Shown here in pieces: positions 51,601-61,460 of a DNA stretch of 64,000 nt. The notes beneath the pieces were generated by a model. That model was not told the origin of the DNA, did no database searches, and worked only from the letters and a program-made list of their open reading frames with translations. Position 1 is the stretch's first letter, and each line of letters opens with the position of its first letter. The stretch spans positions 1-64,000 of the forward strand of contig NZ_JBEWSZ010000013.1 in NCBI RefSeq assembly GCF_040537815.1. The letters are read 5' to 3'. Both the position numbers and the translations under genes were made by a program. The stretch comes from Mesorhizobium shangrilense. GTDB lineage: Bacteria; Pseudomonadota; Alphaproteobacteria; Rhizobiales; Rhizobiaceae.

Positions 51601-53748
51601 CTTATAGCGCCTGACATCTTCATCCAGCGACTCCTCGTGAATCCGAGCCGCAATCCCCGGCTTGTTGTTTTCACGCAGGTACTCACTAAAGCGGGTAAGA
51701 GCATGTGCATATCTCCTGGTGGTATTTGACGGGACATTGTTCGCAAAGGCCGACGCTTGGTACTTTTGGACGAGTGCTTCGTGGGGATAACCTTCAAGGA
51801 TGGGTCCGCTCGCTGCGGCCTTGAGATTAGCTAGTGCCGTAACGACGGACGAAGGACCACCCTTTCTCTCGAACTCCTGGACATCCCGGGTCAGCGACTC
51901 GTCGTCAAACCGAGCAGCAAGGCTCGGCTTGTTGTTTTCAAAGAGCCAACGAGCCAAGTTGAGTAGATGCTCTCCATTGGACTCGATGATCGCTTGCCCA
52001 AATCCCAAGATAAGGGACGCGTCATCGGAATAAAGAGGGCGCGTGCTGCCAGTTACGCAAACCCCTGTTGGCTGGCCCGGCTGCACCGCCGGGGGCATCG
52101 ACCCACCGCCTCCGGCATGCGGTGCTGGGGTGTATTCGTGCTCGTCCCCGGGCATCATAAGCCGCGCCTCCCATGCCGATGTACCCACTTGATGGGCGGG
52201 GTCCTGCATCGGTTCGATCTCCTCCATCTCCTCCCGCAACCAAGCCAAAGCTTGTCGAGCGGCCTGCGCGGCCTCGCCAACCGCGGAGGATGTCTCCTCA
52301 GCCCTGGCGAACGCCGGCCCGGCAGGCGCCGGCACAGAATGAGAATGGTCACGCAACTCGAACGGTGCGGGCGGAGCCAGATCAACCACTGACGAATGCG
52401 GCGCATGATGATGCCGCGTCGTTGAGTGACCCGGCTGCAGCACCGAGGCACCCAGCATGGGCACACCGCCTCCGGCGTACGGCGCCGCGGCGTGTTCCTG
52501 TCCGCTCCCTTGCATCATGGGCTGCGCCTCCCATGGCAATGCGCCCGCTTGATGAGTGGGGGCCTGCATCAACACGCGAGCGCCTGAATTGCCGATCTCG
52601 CTCAGCTGCGGCTCAGTGGCAACGTCCTGCAGATCGTTCAGGGTCCTCTGCCTCTTCGCCGGTCTCAACTCCGCTGTATCATGCTCACTATTGATGAGGA
52701 CCTCCTCGCATGGCGGGAGGCTGCTCCCGAGAAGTGCACCGATCAGCTCGTCCGCGGCCTGCAGGTAGTCGTGGCGCCAGCTTAGGGGACGAAAGGACTC
52801 TGCGGGATCCGGATCAAAACTTAACTGCGAAGAGAGTTGATCCTCCGACGGTCGCTGAAGCTCGTCTGGATCGATAGCTAAGACTGACGAATGGACCGGT
52901 TCAGCGCCTACCGCGTCGGGCGAGCGCCGAATCTGCTCTTCGTTGACAGCTAGCACTGGCGGGGCGGCAGCCTGACCCCCGTCCTGTCGAGAGCCGCTCG
53001 CCACGGAAGCGCCGCCCCCGCCGTTGTCACGAGTGACACTAAACCCGTCATCAGCTGAAGCACCGAACTCACGATACCTACGGAGGGTCTGCGACGCCTG
53101 ATGATCATTCCGGAATGACTGGTCAGCATAGGCGAGCAAGAAATCGTCATCGAGCGCATTGATCGTTTCGCGTCGAGGCTCGAGATGTTTCGCTGACGTG
53201 CGAAGGGCCGCAGCATAATTCTGCGCGGTGTCCGGTTTCAGCCGTGGGAGCGCAACGTCTGCCTCGACCGACCTCTCGATGAGGCTCTGGTTGTTTTGAC
53301 CAGCCGGTGCACTACGCTCGCGAAACTTACGAAGCGCCTCCAAGGCGGGCCGCATTAGCGCCTTCGGGAACGCCGCGTCAGCGATAGCGACCAACGAATC
53401 GTGACCAAGGCCTTCAATCGTCTCGCCCCGAAACCCGAGATAATCCCCCAATCTGCGAAGAGCCCCAACATAATTCTGCACGGTCTTCGACTGCAGTTTC
53501 CGCCGCGCAGCGTCTGCCTGAACGGCGGCGTCGATGAGGCTCAGGTCTCCCTGAGACAGATGAGGATGGAACGGGTCTGGCAGAGTCGGAAAGCCGGGGG
53601 CGGGAATTTGGGCAGCGGCTCGGCGCGCCTCGCCCAAGTGCTGCTCAAAGCCCTCTTGCCCGGCCTGTCCCGCTTGCTCTTGCGATACCGCGTGCTGCAC
53701 CTGCCGCCAAGCTGTTACGCTGGATGGGTCAAGTTTGTGCGGGTCCAC
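48613..53748 (-). CDS. nopD: type III effector, NopD-like SUMO protease (C48/Ulp1)
   Basis: 1711 residues. The C-terminal ~220 form a Ulp1/SENP cysteine protease: His 1614 (GSHWSLLF), Asp 1634 (YHYDSN), Gln 1664 and Cys 1670 (QQRNGYDCGVFV), all intact. It should remove SUMO from host proteins, like NopD and XopD. The rest is disordered, His/Pro/Ala-rich linker with six ~60-residue modules (for example TRRYAHALTRFSEYLRENNK, then PGIAARIHEESLDEDVRRY) that look like SAM-like tyrosine-recombinase core-binding folds. GAGG five bases before GTG 53748 fixes the start, with a tts box 22 bp further up. Similar large proteins occur on the Mesorhizobium loti symbiosis island (recalled). Confidence 0.85.
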   Translation of the reverse strand: MDPHKLDPSSVTAWRQVQHAVSQEQAGQAGQEGFEQHLGEARRAAAQIPAPGFPTLPDPFHPHLSQGDLSLIDAAVQADAARRKLQSKTVQNYVGALRRLGDYLGFRGETIEGLGHDSLVAIADAAFPKALMRPALEALRKFRERSAPAGQNNQSLIERSVEADVALPRLKPDTAQNYAAALRTSAKHLEPRRETINALDDDFLLAYADQSFRNDHQASQTLRRYREFGASADDGFSVTRDNGGGGASVASGSRQDGGQAAAPPVLAVNEEQIRRSPDAVGAEPVHSSVLAIDPDELQRPSEDQLSSQLSFDPDPAESFRPLSWRHDYLQAADELIGALLGSSLPPCEEVLINSEHDTAELRPAKRQRTLNDLQDVATEPQLSEIGNSGARVLMQAPTHQAGALPWEAQPMMQGSGQEHAAAPYAGGGVPMLGASVLQPGHSTTRHHHAPHSSVVDLAPPAPFELRDHSHSVPAPAGPAFARAEETSSAVGEAAQAARQALAWLREEMEEIEPMQDPAHQVGTSAWEARLMMPGDEHEYTPAPHAGGGGSMPPAVQPGQPTGVCVTGSTRPLYSDDASLILGFGQAIIESNGEHLLNLARWLFENNKPSLAARFDDESLTRDVQEFERKGGPSSVVTALANLKAAASGPILEGYPHEALVQKYQASAFANNVPSNTTRRYAHALTRFSEYLRENNKPGIAARIHEESLDEDVRRYKDSGGDQKIGAALVHLQKFLPRAALGREFALAAHPEGTVGMDASPIGDAAAQHSAPQEAFGWPEKLPGEGNEDDVVLPSSPVPTAHHHQAPDFGGAVRHSNWRHGDQRAPDELMGALDRSSLPPGDVATEPRLSEIDNSGARVLMQAPTHQAGALPWEAQPMMQGSGQEHAAAPYAGGGVPMLGASVLQPGHSTTRHHHAPHSSVVDLAPPAPFELRDHSHSVPAPAGPAFARAEETSSAVGEAAQAARQALAWLREEMEEIEPMQDPAHQVGTSAWGARLMMPGDEHEYTPAPHAGGGGSMPSAMQPDPPIVVSDGRNKRPLYSSDATVIEGLRSALRAGKAKESTVTRNVSLLFGFGRWLLENNRRGFAARLYHPSLNQDLKEYESKGGSSSVAGALGQLKKSAGGAAPMVGRTALNPDPDDAALIRRYTAALIKQYEAAPAIWPTPNTTRSYATVLKRFSQYLRENNKPGIAARIHEGSLDEDVRRYKDSGGEQKIGAALVHLQKFLPRAALGREIALAAHPEDTVGMDASPIGDAAAQHSAPQEAFGWPENLPGEGNEDDAVLPSSPVPTAHHHQAPDFGGAVRHLNWRHGDRRAPDELMGALDRSSLLPSEEVPLRYRPELAPKPSLRVGNSASPELFRPTMEQAVPASARAEETAPPVGETIDVSFAVPEDFSHRTQSAPETMLSSLSHLGLLPDAEQRVMSYDIRGERYTAVLGTGGPNDVQLIHHPRPRPMSEAALAAPARALSSDFYRGLGSLLDLPSTPHELRDDAHYAPVFPSTSSDAQIGASYPTASSHDRSGRVLGARQWLGDEHILRDYELLAQELQRNNPDLAARTRFVDPLVAHYHLRLGAESDASRAFRRVVDDQNGDDRADFLFVPVNDASATDPNRRGSHWSLLFVDRSERERPVAYHYDSNRGYNDKPAAELAARLGHSGLMSPGMAQQRNGYDCGVFVVDGTRALVRRLQRLQPDLLNLDNLVVNRQALQTRLRG
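49771..50260 (-). repeat. internal nopD repeat, unit 1 (pair at 51241-51730)
   Basis: About 490 bp, nearly identical to 51241-51730 at an offset of 1470 bp (in frame). It covers the linker with SSLPP/LMGALDR and the module ending in LRENNKPGIAARIHE. The recent-looking identity points to duplication or gene conversion inside the gene. Confidence 0.8.
50703..51240 (-). repeat. internal nopD repeat, unit 2 (pair at 52101-52640)
   Basis: About 540 bp, nearly identical to 52101-52640 at an offset of 1398 bp (in frame). It encodes the proline/histidine-rich linker with TRHHHAPHSSVVDLAPP and AAQAARQALAWLREEMEEIE. Such long direct repeats make copy-number change by recombination easy and can mislead assembly. 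Confidence 0.8.
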
Positions 53749-53770
53749 GCTAGCCTCACGTCCACATATC

Positions 53771-53810
53771 GGCTGAGCAACCTACTCGGGCAAACTTTCG
53801 ACAAGCTGAC
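53771..53810 (-). promoter_or_regulatory. tts box of the NopD-like gene
   Basis: Minus strand reads GTCAGCTTGTCGAAAGTTTG followed by CCCGAGTAGGTTGCTCAGCC, a near-canonical TtsI-binding tts box. It ends 22 bp before the GTG start. It puts the effector under the flavonoid-NodD-TtsI cascade. Confidence 0.88.
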
Positions 53811-54014
53811 GAGGTCCGCGGTCCCAGAGCGCGTAGGACCTAATTTTCTGCGCGCCGATTGTGCTGCCGCGATGTAGCCTGCTTGCCAGCTCGGCAGCTA
53901 CGGCTCGCAACGAGCGTCGTAGGCTTGCCGCGCCGGTGGTGACGCTGCAGGTTAGCCCCGGATGCCAGCGCCCAAAGGCTTGACGCAGCGTCAGGGAGTG
54001 ACAATATTTGGGGC

Positions 54015-54503
54015 TCACGACTTGATCGCCGCGGCGTCGCTGAAGCCGTGGCGCGCGCCCGGTCCGGTTCCGAAGGGGACCGCCCAGTCGCTGCCGCCGC
54101 AATGATTGAAGACCGCCTCGATACGGCCCTGTTCGATGCGCTGCGACCAGATATAATCTGGGCGGCCCACGCTTCCGGCCGCGATGACTCGGTCGAACTG
54201 CAGATCGTCGAATTCGGGAAGCGCGAGCAGCTGAACGAACAGCTGGCTGCCTAAGCTGTGAATGACGACGTCGGGCGGTTCGGGGATCCTGCTCGCCCGC
54301 GCGTGCGCGATTCCGGTCCGGATGGTGGTGCCCAGTTGGCGGGCCAGCGTGCGGTGTTGCCAGCGCGGCAGAACGCTGAAGCGGATCAGCCCATACTTGA
54401 AGATGAGGACGGGCGCGCTGTACTTAAGTTTGGTCGCGCAGCGCCAGCGAATGCGATCTTCGCGGCAACGGGCAAGCGCTATCCGCGCGCTGCCCATCGA
54501 CAC
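54015..54503 (-). pseudogene. alpha/beta-hydrolase-like fragment
   Basis: VVIHSLGSQLFVQLLALPEF looks like a nucleophile elbow region (HSLGS), followed by DRVIAAGSVGRPDYIW and IEAVFNHCGGSDWAVPFG. This resembles a hydrolase-fold domain seen in some rhizobial proteins of unknown role. The frame stops at 54015 soon after, short of a full domain, and the N-terminal third (54350-54503) is Arg-rich and unlikely. Probably truncated at both ends. Confidence 0.35.
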
Positions 54504-54740
54504 CGAAATCCCGAGATCTTTCTGACCGCTGTCAGAGGCATAAGGTCAATGGCATTTGCCGGTGGATGTGCCGATCTTGCAGCCTTCTGCCGTCACATAG
54601 CCGCGAACAAAAATGCGTATCGGAATAACCACGAATCGCGACAATGATAGTGATGACTGATGACCGCAGTCCACCGGACGATAATAAATGGGGTAGCACC
54701 CCTGCTCTGTTCGGAACGTCCTTGTCGTGGTCAGCGCCGG
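54504..54740. other. spacer between hydrolase remnant and MacB-like gene
   Basis: 237 bp with no gene or recognisable signal. Confidence 0.3.
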
Positions 54741-56690
54741 TCAATCGCGAGATAACGCCTCGATGGGTTTCAAACGCGCCGCTTTTTTCGCAGGAAAAAA
54801 GCCAAAGACCGCACCGACCACAACAGCCATGACGCAACCGACGCTGACTGCGTGCAACGAGATCACCATCGGAATAGGTGTTCCGATGGAGTGGGTGAGC
54901 GCGCCAAGGCCGAAGGCGAGGGCGACGCCCGCGCACCCCCCCATGATAGTGATGGCAAGGGTCTCGATCAAAAACTGCAACATAATATCGCTCGTCCGGG
55001 CTCCGACTGCCATCCGCAGGCCGATTTCGTTGGTGCGTTCGGTGATCGAGACCAGCATGATATTCATCACGCCGATACCTCCGACCAACAGCGTAACAGA
55101 TCCGACAGACACTAAGAGCATCGAGAGAGTTCGGGTCGTCTTCTCAATCGACCGTCGTATTCGATCGGTATTGTATGTGAAGAAATCCCGCGTTCCGTGA
55201 CGTTTCTCCAAGAACGCTATCACGGCTTTCTCGCCAACGTCCGTACCAACGCTCTCGTTGATTCGGACCATTATCTCGGGCAGCCGTTGCGGGCCCGAGA
55301 TGCGGGACATCATGCTGATGTGCGGAATGAACACTTGCGGGCGCTCGTCCTGCCCTAAGGCTCCGCCGAGCTCTCCAATGGCGCCGACAATCACGAAGGG
55401 CACACCCTTTACGACCAGGATCTCACCAATCGGGCTCCTTGAATCTCCGAAGAACGTTCGTCGGATGTTGTTATCGATGATCGCTTCCTGCAGAGTGCGA
55501 TTTTCACCGCCGGTGAATCGGTTGCCTTGCGTTAAGGGAAGTTCCGCGATGTCGAAATAGGCGTTGCTCACTCCCTTGATTACTCCGTCGACGGTCCTAC
55601 TCTCGAACATGAGCTGCCCGGTTTCCTCAGCCAACGGACTGACACTATTTATGTAAGATTGCTCTGCCAGGGCGGCCGCATCGTCGGCGGTGAGCGTATC
55701 GACATTTCCGCGGTTGCGGTCATCCCAGCCGGTGCCAGGGAAGATGCTGATCGAGTTTGCGCCAAGGCTGTTGATCTGATCGAGAACGATCGCCCGGCCT
55801 CCCTCACCGAGACCAACGACGGCGATTACAGACATGATCCCCACGACGATACCGAGCAGTGTGAGAGCGCTACGCAGCCAATGTGCAGCAATCGATTGGA
55901 ATGCTATTCTGGCAGCCTCGGACGTTCTTCTGAGGAAGCTTGTCAGGAAATCGGCCTTTTCCGCAAAATCGACCAGACCGGGCAAGGGAGGCCCTCCAGT
56001 CGCGACGTTGCGTCGATCGGAGACGATCTGTCCGTCGTTGATCTCGACGATCCGATCGGCGTGTCGAGCTACGCCCATGTCGTGTGTAACCATGACGATG
56101 GTGTGTCCTTCCCCATGAAGGGTCTTCAGGTGGTCCAGAACAATCGCCCCGCTCTTTGAATCGAGCGACCCTGTCGGCTCATCTGCAAGAATGATCTCTC
56201 CCCCATTCATCAACGCTCGGGCGATCGATACGCGCTGCTGCTGCCCACCCGACATTTCCATAGGGCGATGATGGAGCCGATCTTCCAGACCGAGTTGGGT
56301 TAGCAATCGCCGGGCTCGGGCTTGCCGCCTCAACTTCGAAACGCCGTTATAGATCGCTGGCACCTCGACGTTCGAAACTGCGCTCAGCGAGTTCAGAAGG
56401 TGATACCGTTGAAACACAAAGCCGAAATGCCTGCGCCTGAGTTCTGCGAGCGCGTCCTGACCAAGAGCCGACACATCCTGCCCGGCCAAAAGGTAAGTGC
56501 CGGCCGTCGGCGCATCCAAGCACCCCAGGATGTTCATGAGCGTCGATTTGCCGGAACCGCTCGCGCCCACAAGCGCAACGAATTCGCCGCGCTCTATGTC
56601 GAGATTGATTGCGCCAAGCGCCTCGACGGTTTCTCCTCCCAGGGTGAAAGAACGGCCAAGATCGCGGAGCTCTACCAGATGGGTCATCAT
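54741..56690 (-). CDS. macB: MacB-type ABC export protein (ATPase-permease fusion)
   Basis: 649 residues. The N-terminal ATPase has Walker A VALVGASGSGKSTLMNILGC, signature EMSGGQQQRVSIARAL, Walker B ILADEPTGSLDSKSG and the switch His in IVMVTHDMGVARHAD. The C-terminal half is the MacB periplasmic domain plus FtsX-like permease with four membrane segments (one before, three after the domain), the last ones at MNIMLVSITERTNEIGLRMA onward. With MacA and an outer-membrane channel it exports peptides or macrolide-like compounds. ATG 56690 or 56687 directly follows the macA stop. Confidence 0.92.
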   Translation of the reverse strand: MMTHLVELRDLGRSFTLGGETVEALGAINLDIERGEFVALVGASGSGKSTLMNILGCLDAPTAGTYLLAGQDVSALGQDALAELRRRHFGFVFQRYHLLNSLSAVSNVEVPAIYNGVSKLRRQARARRLLTQLGLEDRLHHRPMEMSGGQQQRVSIARALMNGGEIILADEPTGSLDSKSGAIVLDHLKTLHGEGHTIVMVTHDMGVARHADRIVEINDGQIVSDRRNVATGGPPLPGLVDFAEKADFLTSFLRRTSEAARIAFQSIAAHWLRSALTLLGIVVGIMSVIAVVGLGEGGRAIVLDQINSLGANSISIFPGTGWDDRNRGNVDTLTADDAAALAEQSYINSVSPLAEETGQLMFESRTVDGVIKGVSNAYFDIAELPLTQGNRFTGGENRTLQEAIIDNNIRRTFFGDSRSPIGEILVVKGVPFVIVGAIGELGGALGQDERPQVFIPHISMMSRISGPQRLPEIMVRINESVGTDVGEKAVIAFLEKRHGTRDFFTYNTDRIRRSIEKTTRTLSMLLVSVGSVTLLVGGIGVMNIMLVSITERTNEIGLRMAVGARTSDIMLQFLIETLAITIMGGCAGVALAFGLGALTHSIGTPIPMVISLHAVSVGCVMAVVVGAVFGFFPAKKAARLKPIEALSRD

Positions 56691-57866
56691 TCAGCTCGTG
56701 CTCTTTGGCGCGGACACGTCCAGCAATACGGTTTCCCCTTGACGAAGGCCTTCAAGCACCTGAGCGTGAATCCTGTCCGTATAGCCAGTCCGAACCGATC
56801 GCTCTGTCACCTTGCCGTTTATGCCCTTCACCTTGACTAGATATGATCCGTCCGCCTGCCGCAGCGAAAGCGCCGCCAATGGCACGAGTAAGACATCATC
56901 AGCACGCCCTATTGAAATGCGTACTTGGGCGGTCATCTTGGTTCGAAGTTTTTCTTCTGGATTCTTCACCCTGAGCACGCCGTGGTAATAGACCGCGCTG
57001 TCTTTCGCCGCCTCCGTGGAGCGATCGTGCGCCGACTCATCGGCTATGGATGGAGGTGCATATTCAACCGCCTCAAGCGGGGCCTGGTAGCGAGTCTGTG
57101 GATCTCCGAAGATCGTGAACCAGGCGTTTTGACCAGGTCTTGTGCGCCAGACGTCGACTTCGGAAATCCGGATCTTTACCACCATCTCCTCAAGGTTCGC
57201 GATCACGGCGACCGTTGGCGAAGTCTGCGCAGAATTGAGCGTCTGTCCCGGCTCGATCGGGACCGCTACGATCTTCCCCTTCATTGGTGAGATTATCCGC
57301 GTGTATGCGATGTTGGCTTGCGCGGTCTCAACGTCGACCTCGCTTTGCAGGATCTTGGCCTCCAGCGAGACCTGTTCCGCCAATAGCGTCTGGTACTTTG
57401 TTTCAGCCTCTTCGAACGTCTTCTTAGAGACTGCATTATGCTCGCTGAGGTTACGTTGCCTTCGGAGGTCTGATCCAGCGAATCGCATCGCTACTTGCTT
57501 CATGCCCCTCTGGGCTTTCGTGTCCTCTACCTTGGCCTCCGCAATCCTAAGGGCGTTTTGCTGCGGAATCGCGTCGATCTCCGCCAGAAGGTCTCCGGGC
57601 ATGACGGTCTGGCCGACGTGAACATGGATCGCCTTGATCTGGCCCGATACCTGGGCGCCAACGCGGACCATTGAGACCGGCTCTAGAGTGCCCAGGGCTA
57701 ATACGACCTCTTCAACTGAACCTCGCGTAACAATCGCCGTCATTTCGTCGGGTCGCGCGCTTTCCGCATAATCTGCCGAAAGAAACGAATGATACGCCGC
57801 ATATAAAGTCAGGGCCGCGACCGCCACTAGAACATATGTCGATTTATTTTTCACGTTATGTTCCAT
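56691..57866 (-). CDS. macA: MacA-type periplasmic adaptor (membrane fusion protein)
   Basis: 391 residues from ATG 57866. One N-terminal membrane anchor (STYVLVAVAALTLYAAYHSF), lipoyl half GAQVSGQIKAIHVHVGQTVM, a coiled-coil hairpin (about residues 90-160), then IISPMKGKIVAVPIEPGQT and the beta-barrel; NAWFTIFGDPQTRYQAPLEA is typical of MacA. It links MacB to an outer-membrane tunnel protein not present here. The region upstream is unusually AT-rich and contains a -24/-12-like element at 58174. Confidence 0.88.
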   Translation of the reverse strand: MEHNVKNKSTYVLVAVAALTLYAAYHSFLSADYAESARPDEMTAIVTRGSVEEVVLALGTLEPVSMVRVGAQVSGQIKAIHVHVGQTVMPGDLLAEIDAIPQQNALRIAEAKVEDTKAQRGMKQVAMRFAGSDLRRQRNLSEHNAVSKKTFEEAETKYQTLLAEQVSLEAKILQSEVDVETAQANIAYTRIISPMKGKIVAVPIEPGQTLNSAQTSPTVAVIANLEEMVVKIRISEVDVWRTRPGQNAWFTIFGDPQTRYQAPLEAVEYAPPSIADESAHDRSTEAAKDSAVYYHGVLRVKNPEEKLRTKMTAQVRISIGRADDVLLVPLAALSLRQADGSYLVKVKGINGKVTERSVRTGYTDRIHAQVLEGLRQGETVLLDVSAPKSTS

Positions 57867-58173
57867 CACTCTCACTATTGACACCTGTCTATGCGGATAG
57901 TAATAACTTTCGAGAGTTTTATGTCCATCGATATATATTATATATATACATTTTGTCGGGTGACGCAAAAACATACATCTACGAATACCACCTATATTTA
58001 CTTTTTATTGAACATATAAATCGATATGCGGCGAGATCCCAATTAAACAAGGAGACATTTTTCTCCGAAGGCCATTTATTTCAACTCCCGTTGAATGAGG
58101 TCGTACTCAGCAATCCTAAGCGTAGCAAAGATTTCAATGCGTGTTGCCATCGCGAGCCGTCCACTGGCTGCCC

Positions 58174-58189
58174 TGCAATGCGCATGCCA
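58174..58189 (-). promoter_or_regulatory. leftward -24/-12-like element toward macAB
   Basis: Minus strand TGGCAT, GCGCA, TTGCA: good RpoN match with GG-N10-GC spacing, ~310 bp before macA. No exact TGT-N10-ACA lies in the next 200 bp upstream; the nifH site at 58616 is 430 bp away. Confidence 0.5.
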
Positions 58190-58615
58190 ACTTTATGGCT
58201 GGAACGCGACAATCTGGGATTCTTCGGCGCATTTGGTGCAGGTTGCAGGTTTCAGCGCCGGTGCGAGTAAGTTCATGGAGTCGGAATCGCAATCGACGCC
58301 GTGATTTGCCCGTGCTCTGTGCCACCGCTCGCTGATTTCACCCGAGCTTTCGATCGACCAAATTGTCCCACAGGCCAATGGGGTTGTGCTCGTAGGCCCG
58401 GCCGGAGGCGATGGACTTGTGTATCCATGTTGCGGCCGCCGAACCGCGCGAAATCAAAAGCAGCCTGGAGCGATACACAGCTACGCGTGGACCGAAGTCT
58501 CTACAGCAGGTCTATCGACGAAAGTCGCCTTAACTCGCTGCTCCAACTTGCTTCGGACACCAAGGTCAACCTGTAGCGGTCTCGAGCAGCGCCATCCGAC
58601 ACTTTCTGTCGCCTT

Positions 58616-58748
58616 TGTTGCGTCCGCAACATGGCTTGTTCCGACAATCACTTGTTTGCGCACTTGTTTGCGCTCAAGCTAACTCGCTGAAAAGAAATAA
58701 CAAACTTTTTTCTTCCGTCCGATCAAGCCAATTGGCACGAGTCTTGAA
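58616..58748 (+). promoter_or_regulatory. nifH control region: NifA site and -24/-12
   Basis: TGTTGCGTCCGCAACA (58616-58631) is a TGT-N10-ACA site that is also fully palindromic. TGGCAC at 58733-58738, GAGTC, TTGAA: perfect -24, but the -12 has GA in place of GC. The NifA site lies 102 bp before the -24, a normal distance; transcription would start near 58760. Confidence 0.85.
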
Positions 58749-58763
58749 ACCCTTTGGGTGTGA

Positions 58764-59726
<963 letters not shown>

Positions 59727-59739
59727 CCGCCCTGCCGCC

Positions 59740-59788
59740 ACGAGGCGCGGCCTTGAGCTGACGCGCCTTTCAAAGAACGGCGCCTCGT
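59740..59788 (+). other. inverted repeat between nifH and nifD
   Basis: ACGAGGCGC at 59740-59748 and GCGCCTCGT at 59780-59788 are perfect 9-bp arms. A stem here could protect the nifH 3' end or reduce read-through, which would help the usual excess of NifH. No T-run follows, so it is not a simple terminator. Confidence 0.55.
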
Positions 59789-59823
59789 CAGTGAGGCGTC
59801 ACTCAAACCTTTATAGGGGTCCC

Positions 59824-61326
59824 ATGAGCCTGGAATACGAGAATGACGGCACTCTCCATGCGAAGCTTATCGAGGAGGTGCTGTCGCAATATCCCGACAA
59901 GGCGGCGAAGCGCCGCAAAAAGCACCTCAGCGTCGCAAAGAGTGGGGACGAGGCTAGCGAGGAAGGCGAGGTCGTTTCCGAATGCGACGTCAAATCGAAC
60001 ATCAAGTCCATTCCGGGCGTGATGACGATTCGCGGCTGCGCTTATGCCGGCTCTAAGGGCGTGGTGTGGGGTCCAATCAAGGATATGGTCCATATCTCGC
60101 ACGGCCCGGTCGGCTGCGGGCAATATTCCTGGTCGCAGCGCCGCAACTACTACGTCGGCACGACGGGCATCGACACGTTCGGGACAATGCAGTTCACCTC
60201 CGACTTCCAGGAGAAGGACATTGTTTTCGGCGGTGACAAGAAGCTGGAACAGATCATCGACGAGATTGAGGGACTGTTTCCCCTCAACAACGGCATGAGC
60301 GTGCAATCCGAATGCCCGATCGGCCTGATTGGCGACGACACCGAAGCCGTGTCCCGCAACAAGGCCAAGGAGCACGGAAAGACGATCGTGCCGGTGCGCT
60401 GCGAGGGCTTTCGCGGCGTCTCGCAATCGCTCGGCCACCACATCGCCAACGACGCGATCCGCGACTGGGTCTTCGAGAAGAAGGATATCGAGTTCGAGGC
60501 CGGCCCTTACGACGTCAACGTGATCGGCGACTACAATATCGGCGGCGACGCCTGGGCCTCGCGCATCCTGCTCGAGGAGATAGGGCTGCGCGTGGTCGGC
60601 AACTGGTCGGGCGACGCCACGCTCGCCGAGATAGAGCGCGCACCGAAGGCCAAGCTCAATCTCATCCATTGCTATAGGTCGATGAACTACATCTGCCGGC
60701 ACATGGAGGAAAAATATGGCGTCGCCTGGATGGAGTACAATTTCTTCGGCCCCTCCCAAATCGAAGCCTCTCTGCGCAAGATAGCCAGGCATTTTGGGCC
60801 CGAAATCGAGGAGAAGACTGAGAAGGTCATCGCCAAGTACAGACCGCTTGTTGATGCCGTCATTGCCAAGTATCGGCCGCGCCTCGAAGGCAATACCGTC
60901 ATGCTCTATGTCGGCGGCCTGCGCCCCCGCCACGTCATCACCGCCTACGAGGACCTCGGCATGGTGATCGTCGGCACCGGCTACGAGTTCGCCCACAACG
61001 ATGACTATCAGCGCACCGGCCATTACGTAAGGAACGGCACGCTAATCTATGATGACGTGACCGGTTACGAGTTGGAGAAGTTCATCGAGGGGGTTCGCCC
61101 TAACCTCGTTGGCTCGGGGATCAAGGAAAAATACCCGGTGCAGAAGATGGGCATACCGTTCCGCCAGATGCACTCCTGGGACTATTCGGGACCGTATCAC
61201 GGCTATGACGGCTTTGCCATTTTCGCCCGCGACGTGGATCTTGCCATCAACAACCCGGTCTGGGGCCTGTACGACGCCCCTTGGAAAAAAAGCCCGAGCC
61301 GTGGGCGGGCGCTGGCTGCCGAATAA
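59824..61326 (+). CDS. nifD: nitrogenase molybdenum-iron protein alpha chain NifD
   Basis: 500 residues. P-cluster Cys in [17 protein letters not shown] and [18 protein letters not shown], FeMo-cofactor Cys in [16 protein letters not shown], and cofactor His in [19 protein letters not shown]. It forms the alpha2beta2 MoFe protein with NifK, where N2 is reduced. ATG 59824 starts 97 bp after nifH; an open frame to 59791 lacks similarity. Confidence 0.98.
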   Translation: MSLEYENDGTLHAKLIEEVLSQYPDKAAKRRKKHLSVAKSGDEASEEGEVVSECDVKSNIKSIPGVMTIRGCAYAGSKGVVWGPIKDMVHISHGPVGCGQYSWSQRRNYYVGTTGIDTFGTMQFTSDFQEKDIVFGGDKKLEQIIDEIEGLFPLNNGMSVQSECPIGLIGDDTEAVSRNKAKEHGKTIVPVRCEGFRGVSQSLGHHIANDAIRDWVFEKKDIEFEAGPYDVNVIGDYNIGGDAWASRILLEEIGLRVVGNWSGDATLAEIERAPKAKLNLIHCYRSMNYICRHMEEKYGVAWMEYNFFGPSQIEASLRKIARHFGPEIEEKTEKVIAKYRPLVDAVIAKYRPRLEGNTVMLYVGGLRPRHVITAYEDLGMVIVGTGYEFAHNDDYQRTGHYVRNGTLIYDDVTGYELEKFIEGVRPNLVGSGIKEKYPVQKMGIPFRQMHSWDYSGPYHGYDGFAIFARDVDLAINNPVWGLYDAPWKKSPSRGRALAAE

Positions 61327-61343
61327 CACCCGGCCTTAGCCTG

Positions 61344-61391
61344 GTCTCCCCAAGGGAGACGATGAACGCCCGCGGCCCCGTGGCCCGCGGG
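61344..61391 (+). other. hairpins between nifD and nifK
   Basis: GTCTCCC (61344-61350), loop CAA, GGGAGAC (61354-61360) is a tight 7-bp stem. A second GC-rich stem pairs CCCGCGG (61369-61375) with CCGCGGG (61385-61391). Both lie in the 134-bp spacer and may stabilise mRNA ends. Confidence 0.55.
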
Positions 61392-61460
61392 ACACCTGAA
61401 ACGTCTCGACGTCCCTGAGCTGCGGTATGGCGCGGTCAGATGAAAAAGAGGTAATCACCA

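Noticed and set aside
48700..53748. CRISPR array suggested by repeated blocks
   Set aside because: The repeats are long (about 500 bp), in frame and coding inside the effector gene; no short repeat-spacer pattern exists in the window.
59803..61023. Long open frame antisense to nifD (406 codons)
   Set aside because: A codon-bias shadow of nifD with no family features.
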